Positions 1 through 8,050 of a stretch of 64,000 nt of DNA are shown here, in pieces; position 1 is the first letter of the stretch, and each line of letters begins with the position of its first letter. The notes under the pieces were generated by a model. It did no database searches. It saw only the letters and a list, made by a program, of their open reading frames with translations, and was not told the DNA's origin. The DNA lies in the NCBI RefSeq assembly GCF_900112425.1, contig NZ_FOLP01000009.1:62001-126000 (forward strand), read 5' to 3'. Origin of the DNA: Variovorax sp. OK212 (lineage in GTDB: Bacteria; Pseudomonadota; Gammaproteobacteria; Burkholderiales; Burkholderiaceae_C). Both the position numbers and the translations under genes were made by a program.

Positions 1-874
1 GGTCGTTGAAATTCATGATCTTCAACAGCGCGTCTTCCAGCGGGTGGCTGCCCACCGGGCCGCAGCCGTTGGCAATGGCCTGCGCGTTGTTCCAGATCGG
101 GTTCTTCGTTTCCGGATACACGGTGAGCGCGCGGCCGGTGGAGGCGCTCTTGGCCTTGGCGATGTCGATGACTTCCTGGAAGCTCAGGATCGGCAGCTTG
201 CCGTTGAGGTCGGTGGGGCGCAGGTCCTTGGCGTCGTAGGTGGTGCCGCGGATCCATTGGCGCAGCTCGTCCATGGTGAAGTCGGTGATGGACCAGTCGT
301 CGGTGTGGTCCTCGCCGTCGACGATGAGCGACTTGAGCACCGACTTCGAATCGCTCGGGTCGGTCAGGTCGCTCAGGTACTGGGCCGGGCCGTTGGCTGC
401 GATGGGCGGGTACGTGACGTTGACCAGCACGCCCTTCACCGTGCGCTTGCGCCCGGCGACGGTGGCGTTGGTCTTGGCCACGTCGGCCACGTTGGTGTTG
501 TCGCTCAGCCAGGGGTTGTGGCGCGCCACCAGCACGCAGTCCTTCGTGAGGTGCAGGTCGGTCTCCAGCGAATCGGCACCGGCGTCGGCCGCGGCTTCGT
601 AGGCGGTCCTTGTTTCTTCCGGATACAGGCCCGGCAGGCCGCGGTGGCCGATGACCAGGGGCACGGAACCGTCGAGCGTGCCCAGCGGCGCGGGTGCGGG
701 CGGGGCCGGGGCTGGCGCCGGGGCCGGCGGGAGCACCGGAAACGCGATGCCGCCGCCACCGTTGCCGCCGCCACAGGCGGCGATCACGAGGCAGCCGCCG
801 ACAGCGGCAATGGCCGCCACGACGGCGCGAACCGGACGGGGGGCGGGTGCAGGAACGCTCTTCGTTGTTGTCAT
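1..874 (-). CDS. Glycerophosphodiester phosphodiesterase lipoprotein (3' end outside window)
   Basis: Hydrolyses glycerophosphodiesters to glycerol-3-phosphate and an alcohol, probably in the periplasm. The first ~35 residues form a signal sequence ending in a lipobox (VIAAC), followed by a Gly run and a Pro/Ala-rich linker (APAPAPAP type) and then the GDPD domain. That domain opens with the motif GHRGLPGLYPEETRTAY and continues with SLETDLHLTKD and ARHNPWL, which match the HRG, E-x-D and H elements of the GlpQ/UgpQ fold. ATG at 874; the frame is open to base 1, so the C-terminus is missing from the window. The large inserts typical of periplasmic GlpQ fit this copy better than cytosolic UgpQ. 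No transporter partner is adjacent. Confidence 0.88.
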   Translation of the reverse strand, partial: MTTTKSVPAPAPRPVRAVVAAIAAVGGCLVIAACGGGNGGGGIAFPVLPPAPAPAPAPPAPAPLGTLDGSVPLVIGHRGLPGLYPEETRTAYEAAADAGADSLETDLHLTKDCVLVARHNPWLSDNTNVADVAKTNATVAGRKRTVKGVLVNVTYPPIAANGPAQYLSDLTDPSDSKSVLKSLIVDGEDHTDDWSITDFTMDELRQWIRGTTYDAKDLRPTDLNGKLPILSFQEVIDIAKAKSASTGRALTVYPETKNPIWNNAQAIANGCGPVGSHPLEDALLKIMNFND

Positions 875-1060
875 GTGCGGTCTTGGGATGGTTGTGGAAG
901 GAGATCGAAAGCCGCCGGATGCTAGGTTTGGCCCATGACGGGACAGTGACCGGCAAACTTTTCCAACACTGCGAATCACCCGCGACCACAACCGTCCGCA
1001 ACAGACCACTACCAAGAGCTCTCGAGCAGCTTTACCGAACCGCGCCGTGCTGGCGCCCGC

Positions 1061-1831
1061 TCAGGGCCGCGTCCCCACCAGCACCGGCTGGAAGAACGCA
1101 TCGTCGATGCGCCGCACCTGCGCCAGCCCCGCCTCGCGCATGAGTTCGCACAGCCGCGTCGTCGACACCGCGTAGTAGCGCGAGCGCATCACGCGCGTGC
1201 GCACCTCGCGGGTCGCGAGGTCTTCGGTGACGAAGAAGAAGCCCAGGTCGTAATGCGCGCCCCGGCCGCCGTCGTCGAAGTCCCACACCTGGAACAGCAC
1301 GTGCCGCTGCCCGTTCTCGACGCGCGCGCCGTAGTGCTTCACGAGGTTGCTGCCGCGCGCCTCGCTGTCGTAGTCGCGCACGCTGACCACGCAGCCGCCC
1401 CCGGGGCGCAGGCAGGCGGTCATCTGGCGCAGGGCGGTGAGCAGGTCGTCGTCGGTCTGCAGGTGCGGCATCGAGTTGTCGCACGACATCACGATGTCGA
1501 AGCCGCCGCCGTGGTGCGTGTGCGCCTCGCGCATGTCGCACACAGAGAAGGCGATGCCGAGGCGGCGCGCCTGGGCCTCGCTGCGCGCGCGGTCGATCTC
1601 GCGCGCGGACAGGTCCGACGCCGTCACCCCGTGGCCGAGCGCGGCGAGCCCGAGCGCCTGCGTGCCGATGCCGCACGACACGTCGAGCACCTTGCGGGGC
1701 TTGCCCTGGCCAGGCCATTCGGCCTCGATGAGCTGCGAGAGCCGCTCGCCCTGTGCGCGGATGCTCTCGTTCCAGTCCGGATAGATCAGGTGGTAGAGCG
1801 GTGCGAGGGTGTCGTAGAAGTTGTCGGTCAT
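1061..1831 (-). CDS. Class I SAM-dependent methyltransferase
   Basis: 256 residues, cytosolic. The SAM-binding motif I is VLDVSCGIGTQALGLAALG at about residues 48-66, with an acidic end of strand beta2 (TASDLS) and a later DIVMSCDNSMPHL segment. The N-terminus (FYDTLAPLYHLIYPDW) resembles the glycine/sarcosine N-methyltransferase group, but the substrate cannot be read from sequence. The ATG at 1831 lies 4 bp after the stop of the macro-domain gene, so the two are probably co-transcribed. I see no glycine-betaine genes nearby to support a betaine role. Confidence 0.85.
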   Translation of the reverse strand: MTDNFYDTLAPLYHLIYPDWNESIRAQGERLSQLIEAEWPGQGKPRKVLDVSCGIGTQALGLAALGHGVTASDLSAREIDRARSEAQARRLGIAFSVCDMREAHTHHGGGFDIVMSCDNSMPHLQTDDDLLTALRQMTACLRPGGGCVVSVRDYDSEARGSNLVKHYGARVENGQRHVLFQVWDFDDGGRGAHYDLGFFFVTEDLATREVRTRVMRSRYYAVSTTRLCELMREAGLAQVRRIDDAFFQPVLVGTRP

Positions 1832-1835
1832 GCGC

Positions 1836-2357
1836 TCATTCTGCGGAGCCGGCGCGCAGCGCGGCCTCGTACACCGCGAGGTCGCTCGCCGAGAAGCAGC
1901 AGAACACCACCTCCTCGACCGACGTTTCGCCCTGCAGCGCCTCGCGCACGGTGGTCACCGCCACGCCGGCCGCCAGCTCGACCGGATAGCCGTAGATGCC
2001 CGTGCCGATGCTCGGGAACGCGATGCTGCGCACGCCTTGCGCGGCGGCGATTGCCATCGACCGCCGGTAGCACGCGGCGAGCAGCTCGGGCTCGCCCGAT
2101 GTGCCGCCGCGCCACACCGGGCCGACGGTGTGCACGATGAAGCGCGCGGGCAGCCGATAGCCCTTCGTGAGCTTGGCTTCACCCGTCTTGCAGCCGCCCA
2201 GCAGCCGGCATTCGTGCACCAGGTCCGGGCCGGCTGCGCGGTGGATGGCGCCGTCGACCCCGCCGCCGCCGAGCAGCGAGGAGTTGGCGGCGTTGACGAT
2301 GGCGTCGACCTGCAGCGTGGTGATGTCGGCGCGCAAGGCGCGAAGGGTGTGAGTCAT
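1836..2357 (-). CDS. Macro-domain protein, O-acetyl-ADP-ribose deacetylase (YmdB-like)
   Basis: 173 residues forming a single macro domain. The family signature DAIVNAANSSLLGGGGVDGAIHRAAG sits at residues ~18-43 and contains the Asn and Asp used to bind and hydrolyse the ADP-ribose ester. Other conserved parts are a GYRLPARFIVHTVGPVW strand and the phosphate loop SIAFPSIGTGIYGYP. Members deacetylate O-acetyl-ADP-ribose or remove ADP-ribose from proteins. The open frame extends upstream to 2462, but the ATG at 2357 (MTHTLRALRADITTLQ) begins exactly where homologues begin. First gene of a two-gene unit with the methyltransferase. Confidence 0.9.
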   Translation of the reverse strand: MTHTLRALRADITTLQVDAIVNAANSSLLGGGGVDGAIHRAAGPDLVHECRLLGGCKTGEAKLTKGYRLPARFIVHTVGPVWRGGTSGEPELLAACYRRSMAIAAAQGVRSIAFPSIGTGIYGYPVELAAGVAVTTVREALQGETSVEEVVFCCFSASDLAVYEAALRAGSAE

Positions 2358-2433
2358 GGCGTGGCTTGTCTGGTCTGTCGACAGGGCAATCATGCCGCGT
2401 CGGCCCGACAATCCACCGATCCGTCCGCCCACC

Positions 2434-2712
2434 ATGTCCAGATATCCAGCAGCCACTTTCACCGGTCTCGGCCTGGCGTTGTCCCTGGCCGCCTCGGCCT
2501 TCTTCTTCTGGGCCTGGTACGACCGCTACCTGAGCCGCGACTTCAACGAGCTCGGCCGCTTCTACGACGCCGAATGCCAGTGCGTCTACACCACGGCCGG
2601 CATGGTGTGGGTGCTGCCCGCGGGCGCGTTCCTGCTGCTGGCCGTCGGGCTGCTGGCACTGGTGGTGCGCCGCACACGCGCCCGCAAGCCCTCGGCGCCA
2701 CACGCTTCCTGA
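2434..2712 (+). CDS. Small two-helix membrane protein, unknown function
   Basis: 92 residues. Two hydrophobic segments are visible, at about residues 8-30 (FTGLGLALSLAASAFFFWAW) and 58-82 (WVLPAGAFLLLAVGLLALVV), joined by a polar loop with the cysteine pair CQC. The tail is basic (RRTRARK), so the C-terminus is probably cytosolic. I do not recognise the family. The ATG at 2434 is preferred over the frame opening at 2356, which would overlap the divergent macro-domain gene start and adds a Pro/Arg-rich non-conserved stretch. Confidence 0.55.
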   Translation: MSRYPAATFTGLGLALSLAASAFFFWAWYDRYLSRDFNELGRFYDAECQCVYTTAGMVWVLPAGAFLLLAVGLLALVVRRTRARKPSAPHAS

Positions 2713-2863
2713 CCGCGCAAACCCCAGTCGGGCAAACCCCGCTTCCTGCGGTTGTTTCGAGTCCTTACGATCCGCTCGCCGGACGCGATCGACCGGCACC
2801 TGTCCGCCGCCATGGCGCCGATCTTGCATGAGCCCGGGTTGTTCTCAACCCGAGGGAGAGTCG

Positions 2864-3868
2864 ATGAAAAGCTTCTTGCCGTGGCGCCGCGCAGGCCTTG
2901 TCCTGTTCGCGCTGGGGGGCGCCATGGCGCTGGCCGCGCAAGCGCAAGCGCAGGTGGTGCAGCTCAAGTGGGGCCATGTCTACGAGCCCACGAGCATCTT
3001 CCACCAGCAGGCCGAGCTGGCGGCGCGCAAGATCGCCGAGCAGTCCGAAGGCAAGATCAGGATCGAGGTGGTGCCCTCGTCGAAGCTGGGGCAGGAGTCC
3101 GACTTTCCGTTGATGCTGGCGAACGACTCGGTGCAGATCGCCTACGTCGGCGAGGCCACATTGGCCGAGGGCTATGCGCCGCTGGGCCTGGCGAGCTACC
3201 CCTTCGCCTTCAAGGACCTCGACCACATGCGCCGGTACCTGGCGAGCCCGTTGCTGGCCGAACTGATGAAGGGCTACAACGAGAAGAGCGGCAACCGCAT
3301 GGTGGCCGCCGTGTACTACGGCGCGCGGCAAGTCACCTCGGCCAGGCCGCTTGCGAAGCCGGAAGACTTTCGCGACCTGCGCCTGTACGTGCCCGACGCC
3401 GCGGCCTACCAGCTGTTTGCCACCGCGCTCGACGCCAAGCCGGTGACGCTGCCCTTCATGGCGCTCTTTGGCGCGCTGAAGAAGAACGAAGTCGAGGCGC
3501 AGGAAAACCCGCTGGGCATCGTGCGCTCGAAGAAGCTCTATGAAGTGCAGAAGTACGTGCAGCTCACCGCGCACGTCTACGACACGCTGGGCATCGTGAT
3601 CGGCAAGGCCGCGTGGGCGAAGCTTTCGGCGCCGCAGCAGGCCATGGTCGAGAAAACGCTTGCCGATACCGCGAAATGGACCAACGTCGGCGTGATCGCG
3701 GGCGAACTGGAAGACGAGCAGTTCCTGCGCGGCAAGGGCATGACGGTGTCGCCGGTGAACCGGCAGCTGTTCCTGGAACGCATCGCCAAGCGTTCGACGC
3801 CCGAGCAACTGGGTGCGCGGCCGGGTGACTTCCGGCGGCTGCAGGCGCTGGCCTCGGGCGCGAACTGA
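2864..3868 (+). CDS. TRAP transporter solute-binding protein (DctP type)
   Basis: 334 residues. A Sec signal peptide (ALGGAMALAAQAQA) is followed by a DctP-family periplasmic binding domain: LKWGHVYEPTSIFHQQAEL, IEVVPSSKLGQESD, the helix with the substrate-anchoring Arg in DLRLYVPDAA, and PLGIVRSKKLYEVQKYV. The family captures carboxylates for a DctQM permease. No DctQ or DctM gene is adjacent, so this is an orphan receptor or uses a distant permease. The ATG at 2864 follows a good GAGGGAG ribosome site; the frame opens earlier at 2828 without such a site. Confidence 0.88.
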   Translation: MKSFLPWRRAGLVLFALGGAMALAAQAQAQVVQLKWGHVYEPTSIFHQQAELAARKIAEQSEGKIRIEVVPSSKLGQESDFPLMLANDSVQIAYVGEATLAEGYAPLGLASYPFAFKDLDHMRRYLASPLLAELMKGYNEKSGNRMVAAVYYGARQVTSARPLAKPEDFRDLRLYVPDAAAYQLFATALDAKPVTLPFMALFGALKKNEVEAQENPLGIVRSKKLYEVQKYVQLTAHVYDTLGIVIGKAAWAKLSAPQQAMVEKTLADTAKWTNVGVIAGELEDEQFLRGKGMTVSPVNRQLFLERIAKRSTPEQLGARPGDFRRLQALASGAN

Positions 3869-4061
3869 CGGCGTTGTCTCGCGTGCGGCTCACGCGCGGC
3901 GGCTGAGACCCCGCTTCCTGGCGGAAGCTGTTGGCGTGCACCTCGGCGATGTCGGCGAACTCGGGCAGGGGGTTTGGACGAAACCTTGGAGCGCCCCGCG
4001 GCGCCGGGTTCGCAGGCGCCGGCCAACCCCGCCGCAAGCGAAACCTCGGGCTCGACAGTGT

Positions 4062-5510
4062 TCAGGCCGGTTCGAAGGCGCGCAGCAGTGCGTGCGACAG
4101 GTCGGCGGCGAGCGCTTCGCGCTGCGGTGATGCGCGCCAGAAGATGCGGGTGGCCGCGTTGCCGCCGGCTTCCCAGTCCGGGTGGTTGCGCGCCGGTTGC
4201 GCGGCGCGCACGGCGGCTGCGGTAGCTTGCACAACGGCGTCGTTCACGGCGCCTTCGGCCGCACCTTCTGTCGCTGCACCGGCGCTGATGCGCTGCGTGG
4301 CCGCATGCCCGCGCTGTTCCAGCGCCTGCGTGAGCTTCAGCTGCCACGCCACCAGCGCGAACAGCACGCCGTCTTCCACCGTGAGCTCGTGCATGTCTCG
4401 CAGCTTGTTGGCCAGCTTGCGCCCGAGCGGGCCCCAGCCCTGCGACACCGCACCGCCGATGGCGCCGCCCAGCGCCGCACCTGCGCCCAGCGAGAGGCCG
4501 GCCACGGCCAGGTCGGCGACCACGCCCACGGCCGCGCCGATGACCGCGCCCTTGCCCAGGCGCAGGCCCGCGTCCTTCATGGCCTCGGGGTTGAAGAAGT
4601 CGAGCGTCCAGCGGCCTTCGACCATCGGCAGCGGCGCCTCGTCGGCGTCGCCCTGGCGAAAGCCGTAGAGCGCGAGCAGGTCGTCGGTGCAGTGCTGCGC
4701 CTTGTCGAACACCGCCTTTCGCAAGGCGGTGACGAGCGCCTGCCGCCGGGCGGTGTCGGCGAACTCGGTGGCCGACACCGTGCGGCGCACGGCCGCGGCG
4801 TCGACCAGCAGGTCGGCAATGCGCGTGCAGGCCGACTGGCGGCGCTGCGCGGCCTCGGTGTCGAGCGCGTCGACCACGCCGCGCAGCAGCTCGCGGCGAT
4901 CGCGCAGCAGGGTGGCCAGGTCGTTGTACAGGTCGTGTTCGGCGCCGACGAAGGGCGCGGCCGCGTCGAAGCGAACCTGCACGTGCAGGCCGTAGGCCGA
5001 CAGCAGTTCCTTCCAGGCCGGCTCGCGGCTGGCGGCGTCGCGCACGAAGTTGAGCACCGGCAGCACGGGGCGCGCGCAGGAGTTGAGCAGCTCGATCTCG
5101 TCGCGGAACTTGGGCAGCACCGGCTCGCGCACGTCGATGACCAGGAAGGCGGCGTCGATGTCGAGCATGGTGCGCAGCACCTTGGCCTCCTGCTCGAACA
5201 CACCGTGGGCCTCGGGCCCCTGCAGGAAGCGGCGGATGCGCTCGGGCGGCGTGGCCTGCGCGTCGAAACCGGCGAGGTGCTCGCGCAGCGCGACGGCGTC
5301 TTCGAGGCCGGGCGTGTCGAAGAAGCGCACCGCGGCGGCGCCGTTCACCTCGAGGTCGACCGATTCGACATGGCGCGTGGTGCCGGGCCGGTCGGACACC
5401 TCGCCGAAATGCGCGCGCCGCGTGAGCGTGCGCAGCAGCGAGGTCTTGCCGGCGTTGGTGTGGCCGACGACGGCGATGCGCAGGGGCTGCGTCTGCTGTT
5501 GTGCGGTCAT
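4062..5510 (-). CDS. GTPase with DUF3482 domain
   Basis: 482 residues. The Era-like G domain has G1 VGHTNAGKTS at residues 15-24, a G2 Thr in DRPGTTRH, G3 DTPG at 65-68, and an altered G4 (NFVRD near 155 instead of NKxD). The second half contains a glycine/alanine-rich hydrophobic stretch (AVIGAAVGVVADLAVAGLSLGAGAALGGAIGGAV), which looks membrane-inserting like the glycine-zipper segments of other DUF3482 proteins. Its start overlaps the stop of the DUF2868 gene by 4 bp, so the two are translationally coupled. DUF3482/DUF2868 pairs are widespread in proteobacteria; their function is not established. Confidence 0.88.
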   Translation of the reverse strand: MTAQQQTQPLRIAVVGHTNAGKTSLLRTLTRRAHFGEVSDRPGTTRHVESVDLEVNGAAAVRFFDTPGLEDAVALREHLAGFDAQATPPERIRRFLQGPEAHGVFEQEAKVLRTMLDIDAAFLVIDVREPVLPKFRDEIELLNSCARPVLPVLNFVRDAASREPAWKELLSAYGLHVQVRFDAAAPFVGAEHDLYNDLATLLRDRRELLRGVVDALDTEAAQRRQSACTRIADLLVDAAAVRRTVSATEFADTARRQALVTALRKAVFDKAQHCTDDLLALYGFRQGDADEAPLPMVEGRWTLDFFNPEAMKDAGLRLGKGAVIGAAVGVVADLAVAGLSLGAGAALGGAIGGAVSQGWGPLGRKLANKLRDMHELTVEDGVLFALVAWQLKLTQALEQRGHAATQRISAGAATEGAAEGAVNDAVVQATAAAVRAAQPARNHPDWEAGGNAATRIFWRASPQREALAADLSHALLRAFEPA

Positions 5511-6919
5511 GGCGCGGTGGCGGCTTCGTGCAGCGCGGCGTCGAGGCGGTCGCTGGCCGCGATGCGTTCCAGGCCGGTGTCGCGCAGCCAGTCGAGCCAG
5601 CGCCGCACCGCGCTCTCGCCCGGTGCATCGGCCAGCCACAGCCGGCATTCGCCGCAGTGCGCCAGCACCTCGCGCAGGAAGCGTTCGGTGCCGCGGTCGG
5701 GGCTCGAGGCGGCGTGGCACACCAGCAGCACGGTGCGCGGATGCACACGCGCCAGCTGGTCGAGCAGCGCGCGGCGCGCCGGTGCGCTGCCGTCGATGCG
5801 TTGAATCTCCATGCCGTCGGCTGTCGATGCGGCGGGCAGGGCGGCCGGCGGCCAGGGCGTGTCGGGCGGCAGTTCGAAGCCGATGACGAACAGCACGTCG
5901 CGCAGCTGCGCCTCGGACAGGCTGGCCGGCGTGGCGCCGTGCGTGCGGCCGGGGTCGGCATCGACGATGGCGGCCGGCGCCATCGCGGCGAAGCGGTCGA
6001 GCAGCTTGCGGTAGTAGGGCTCGCGCCAGTCGGGCTGCAAGGCCTTGCGGCGGCTGCGCCACATGGCTGCGCTCAGCAACACGAGCGCCACGCGCGGCAG
6101 CAGGCCGTAGACCATGATGCAGCCGGTGAGCCACAGCGCCCAGGTGCGCTGGCCGCCGGTGCTCGCCGCGCCGGGGGCGGCCATGACGGTGGCCGCGTCG
6201 GGCACGGGAAAGCCCAGCTTCGCGGGCGCCCAGCCCAGCACCTGCACGGCCTGCACGAAAAAGGCCGGCTCGAGGATGGTGGTTTCCCAACTCAGCGTGT
6301 AGCTGCGGAAGGCGAGCGCGAACAGCATCGCGGCCAGCACCACGGCGAACGACAGCGACCAGATGCCGTGGCTCACGAGCCCGAAGGCCCAGGGCAGCAG
6401 CCTGGCGCGCGACATCAGCCCCGTGGCCGCGCGCACCAGCATGGGCGCCTGCCCGCGCTTGCCGCCCGCCACGCGCGCGGTGAGCGACAGCCAGATCCAC
6501 CCGAGCGAGGCGGTGCCGCCGAAGCCCGGCGGCATCCACAGGCCCGCCAGCCACAGCAGCAGCGTGAGCGCGTGCAGGCCCAGCAGGCTCACCAGCGCGA
6601 CGATCACGTTGATGTGGCGGTCGCCGCCGCCCACCACGTTGCCCGCGAGCCCGAGGCCGGCGGCCACGATCAGCGCGACCATGCCCAGCAGCACCCACGG
6701 CGCCCATTGCCGCGCGCGGGCGAGTTCAGCTTGCAGGCCGATGCGCTCGCCGAGCTGGAGCGCGCGTTCGGTGGCTTGTGCGTGGCCGTCGGCCGGGCGC
6801 GAGGCGGCGATGCGCATGGCTTGCGCGTCGTCGAGCGGGCCGTTCTGTTCGGCCCATCGAACCGCCTCGGTGATGACCGCATCCGAAAAAACTGGGTCGC
6901 GCAATGCGGTGTTGGTCAA
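5507..6919 (-). CDS. DUF2868 integral membrane protein
   Basis: 470 residues. The soluble N-terminus (~70 residues) is followed by at least four transmembrane helices: WVLLGMVALIVAAGLGLAG, NVIVALVSLLGLHALTLLLW, WSLSFAVVLAAMLFALAF and WALWLTGCIMVYGLLPRVAL. The C-terminal third is cytosolic and includes LRDVLFVIGFELPPDTPWP and a nucleotide-domain-like VLLVCHAASSPDRGTERFL. It is the upstream partner of the DUF3482 GTPase, overlapping it by 4 bp. I infer that the pair forms a membrane-anchored GTPase complex; its cargo or process is unknown. Confidence 0.85.
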   Translation of the reverse strand: MTNTALRDPVFSDAVITEAVRWAEQNGPLDDAQAMRIAASRPADGHAQATERALQLGERIGLQAELARARQWAPWVLLGMVALIVAAGLGLAGNVVGGGDRHINVIVALVSLLGLHALTLLLWLAGLWMPPGFGGTASLGWIWLSLTARVAGGKRGQAPMLVRAATGLMSRARLLPWAFGLVSHGIWSLSFAVVLAAMLFALAFRSYTLSWETTILEPAFFVQAVQVLGWAPAKLGFPVPDAATVMAAPGAASTGGQRTWALWLTGCIMVYGLLPRVALVLLSAAMWRSRRKALQPDWREPYYRKLLDRFAAMAPAAIVDADPGRTHGATPASLSEAQLRDVLFVIGFELPPDTPWPPAALPAASTADGMEIQRIDGSAPARRALLDQLARVHPRTVLLVCHAASSPDRGTERFLREVLAHCGECRLWLADAPGESAVRRWLDWLRDTGLERIAASDRLDAALHEAATAP

Positions 6920-7002
6920 CAGGGTCCCTTCGCGAATGACGAGGCCCCGTGCAGTGACGGGGCGCGCAAATTATGCCCGGCGCGCCACGGGCGACCATGA
7001 GA

Positions 7003-7026
7003 AACGGGGCCGCGAACGGCCCCGTT
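7003..7026 (-). terminator. Rho-independent-like terminator after the micropeptide gene
   Basis: A perfect 10-bp stem (AACGGGGCCG / CGGCCCCGTT) with a CGAA tetraloop lies 38 bases past the stop of the 24-residue gene. On the minus strand it is followed by a short T-containing stretch (GTTTCTC), so the U-tract is weak. Confidence 0.65.
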
Positions 7027-7063
7027 GTCCAGGGTAGAGAGAGCAGCTGCCGCTGGCCTCGTC

Positions 7064-7138
7064 TCAGCGCAGGCCGAAGAACGAAAGCACGGCGACCACG
7101 ACCACGACCAGACCGACGATGTAGATGATGGAATTCAC
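7064..7138 (-). CDS. 24-residue membrane micropeptide, GTG start
   Basis: The peptide is a single hydrophobic helix, (M)NSIIYIVGLVVVVVAVLSFF followed by GLR. The GTG at 7138 is preceded by a near-ideal ribosome site (AAAGGAG) at about 7 bases' spacing. A stem-loop terminator lies downstream and a palindrome upstream, so it looks like an independent transcription unit. Single-helix proteins of this size are often regulators or stabilisers of membrane complexes; no specific role can be claimed. The frame is open further upstream, but that extension is Arg/Cys-rich and lacks a ribosome site. Confidence 0.7.
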   Translation of the reverse strand: MNSIIYIVGLVVVVVAVLSFFGLR

Positions 7139-7156
7139 GCGAGGACTCCTTTGTGT

Positions 7157-7170
7157 TGAATATGTATTCA
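7157..7170. promoter_or_regulatory. Palindromic operator-like element upstream of the micropeptide
   Basis: TGAATA-TG-TATTCA is a perfect 14-bp inverted repeat, 19-32 bases upstream of the GTG start, in a locally AT-rich stretch that could hold the -10 region. Binding protein unknown. Confidence 0.4.
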
Positions 7171-7370
7171 GCTTCGTCGCAAGGCCACGGAAAGACTGTC
7201 GGCAAGGGGCGGCGTGTGCTGTAGGACTCGCAAAGCGAGCGGCGCAGGCATCGCCCCGCGCCAAGGGGTTTCCCGTGGGTTGTCCGAGGAATGTGACGAT
7301 TGTTTGCAATGGGCAACGGGCGCCCACGCAAGACTCGGCGCCTCTTTGTGAAGCCTGTGAAACCGACCTC

Positions 7371-8003
7371 ATGCGACCTGCCGAGCCCCCGATCTCCAGC
7401 CTTTCAAGCCCCTCCACGCCGCCCGTCAGGTTCACGGGCTCCGACCCCGTTCATCCCGGCGCCCGCCCGCTTCGCGAGCCCGGCGCGCCCGAAGCCCCCG
7501 CGGCGCGTGTCAACGCCCACCTGCTGCCCACGCTGTTCGACCGCCTGCGCGACGAGGCGCCCAGCCGCGGCTCGGAGCTGCCTTCGGACTACACCGTGAG
7601 CCCGGCGCAGATGCGCGACATCGTGCAGCGCGACCTGGCCTTTCTGCTCAACACCACCAATGCCGAAGACCTGATCGACCGCAAGCGCCACGCCGAGGCC
7701 GCGTCATCGACCGTCAACTTCGGCGTGCCGCCGCTGGCGGGCAGCTACCTGTCGCAGCGCAAGTGGGTGGACATCGAACGCATCATCCGCCGCGCGGTGC
7801 ACGACTACGAGCCGCGGCTCATTCCCGAGACGGTGTCGGTGGTGCCGCTCATGAAGGAAGACGGCGCGGCCGAGGCCTGCAACGTGCTGCTGTTCGAGAT
7901 TCGCGCGCTGATCAACCTGCAGCCCTATCCGCTGGCGTTCACCGTGCAGAGCGCCGTCGATCTGGAGACCAACCGCATGAGCGTGCTGCACGTGGCGCGC
8001 TGA
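7371..8003 (+). CDS. tssE: Type VI secretion baseplate protein TssE (gp25-like)
   Basis: 210 residues. The T4 gp25-like fold is seen from about residue 40: LLPTLFDRLRDEAP, the long helix QMRDIVQRDLAFLLNTTNAED, then STVNFGVPPLAGSYLSQRKWVDIERIIRRAVHDYEPRLIPETVSV, which is the diagnostic gp25 core. TssE is part of the baseplate wedge that nucleates the contractile sheath. The Pro-rich N-terminal ~40 residues are longer than in most TssE. The chosen ATG is at 7371; the frame opens earlier but shows no homology there. It is followed 47 bp later by tssF. No other T6SS gene is in the window. Confidence 0.88.
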   Translation: MRPAEPPISSLSSPSTPPVRFTGSDPVHPGARPLREPGAPEAPAARVNAHLLPTLFDRLRDEAPSRGSELPSDYTVSPAQMRDIVQRDLAFLLNTTNAEDLIDRKRHAEAASSTVNFGVPPLAGSYLSQRKWVDIERIIRRAVHDYEPRLIPETVSVVPLMKEDGAAEACNVLLFEIRALINLQPYPLAFTVQSAVDLETNRMSVLHVAR

Positions 8004-8050
8004 GGCCCACCTTTCATCGCTCTTTCATCACTTCAGGAACCCCGAGCCTC

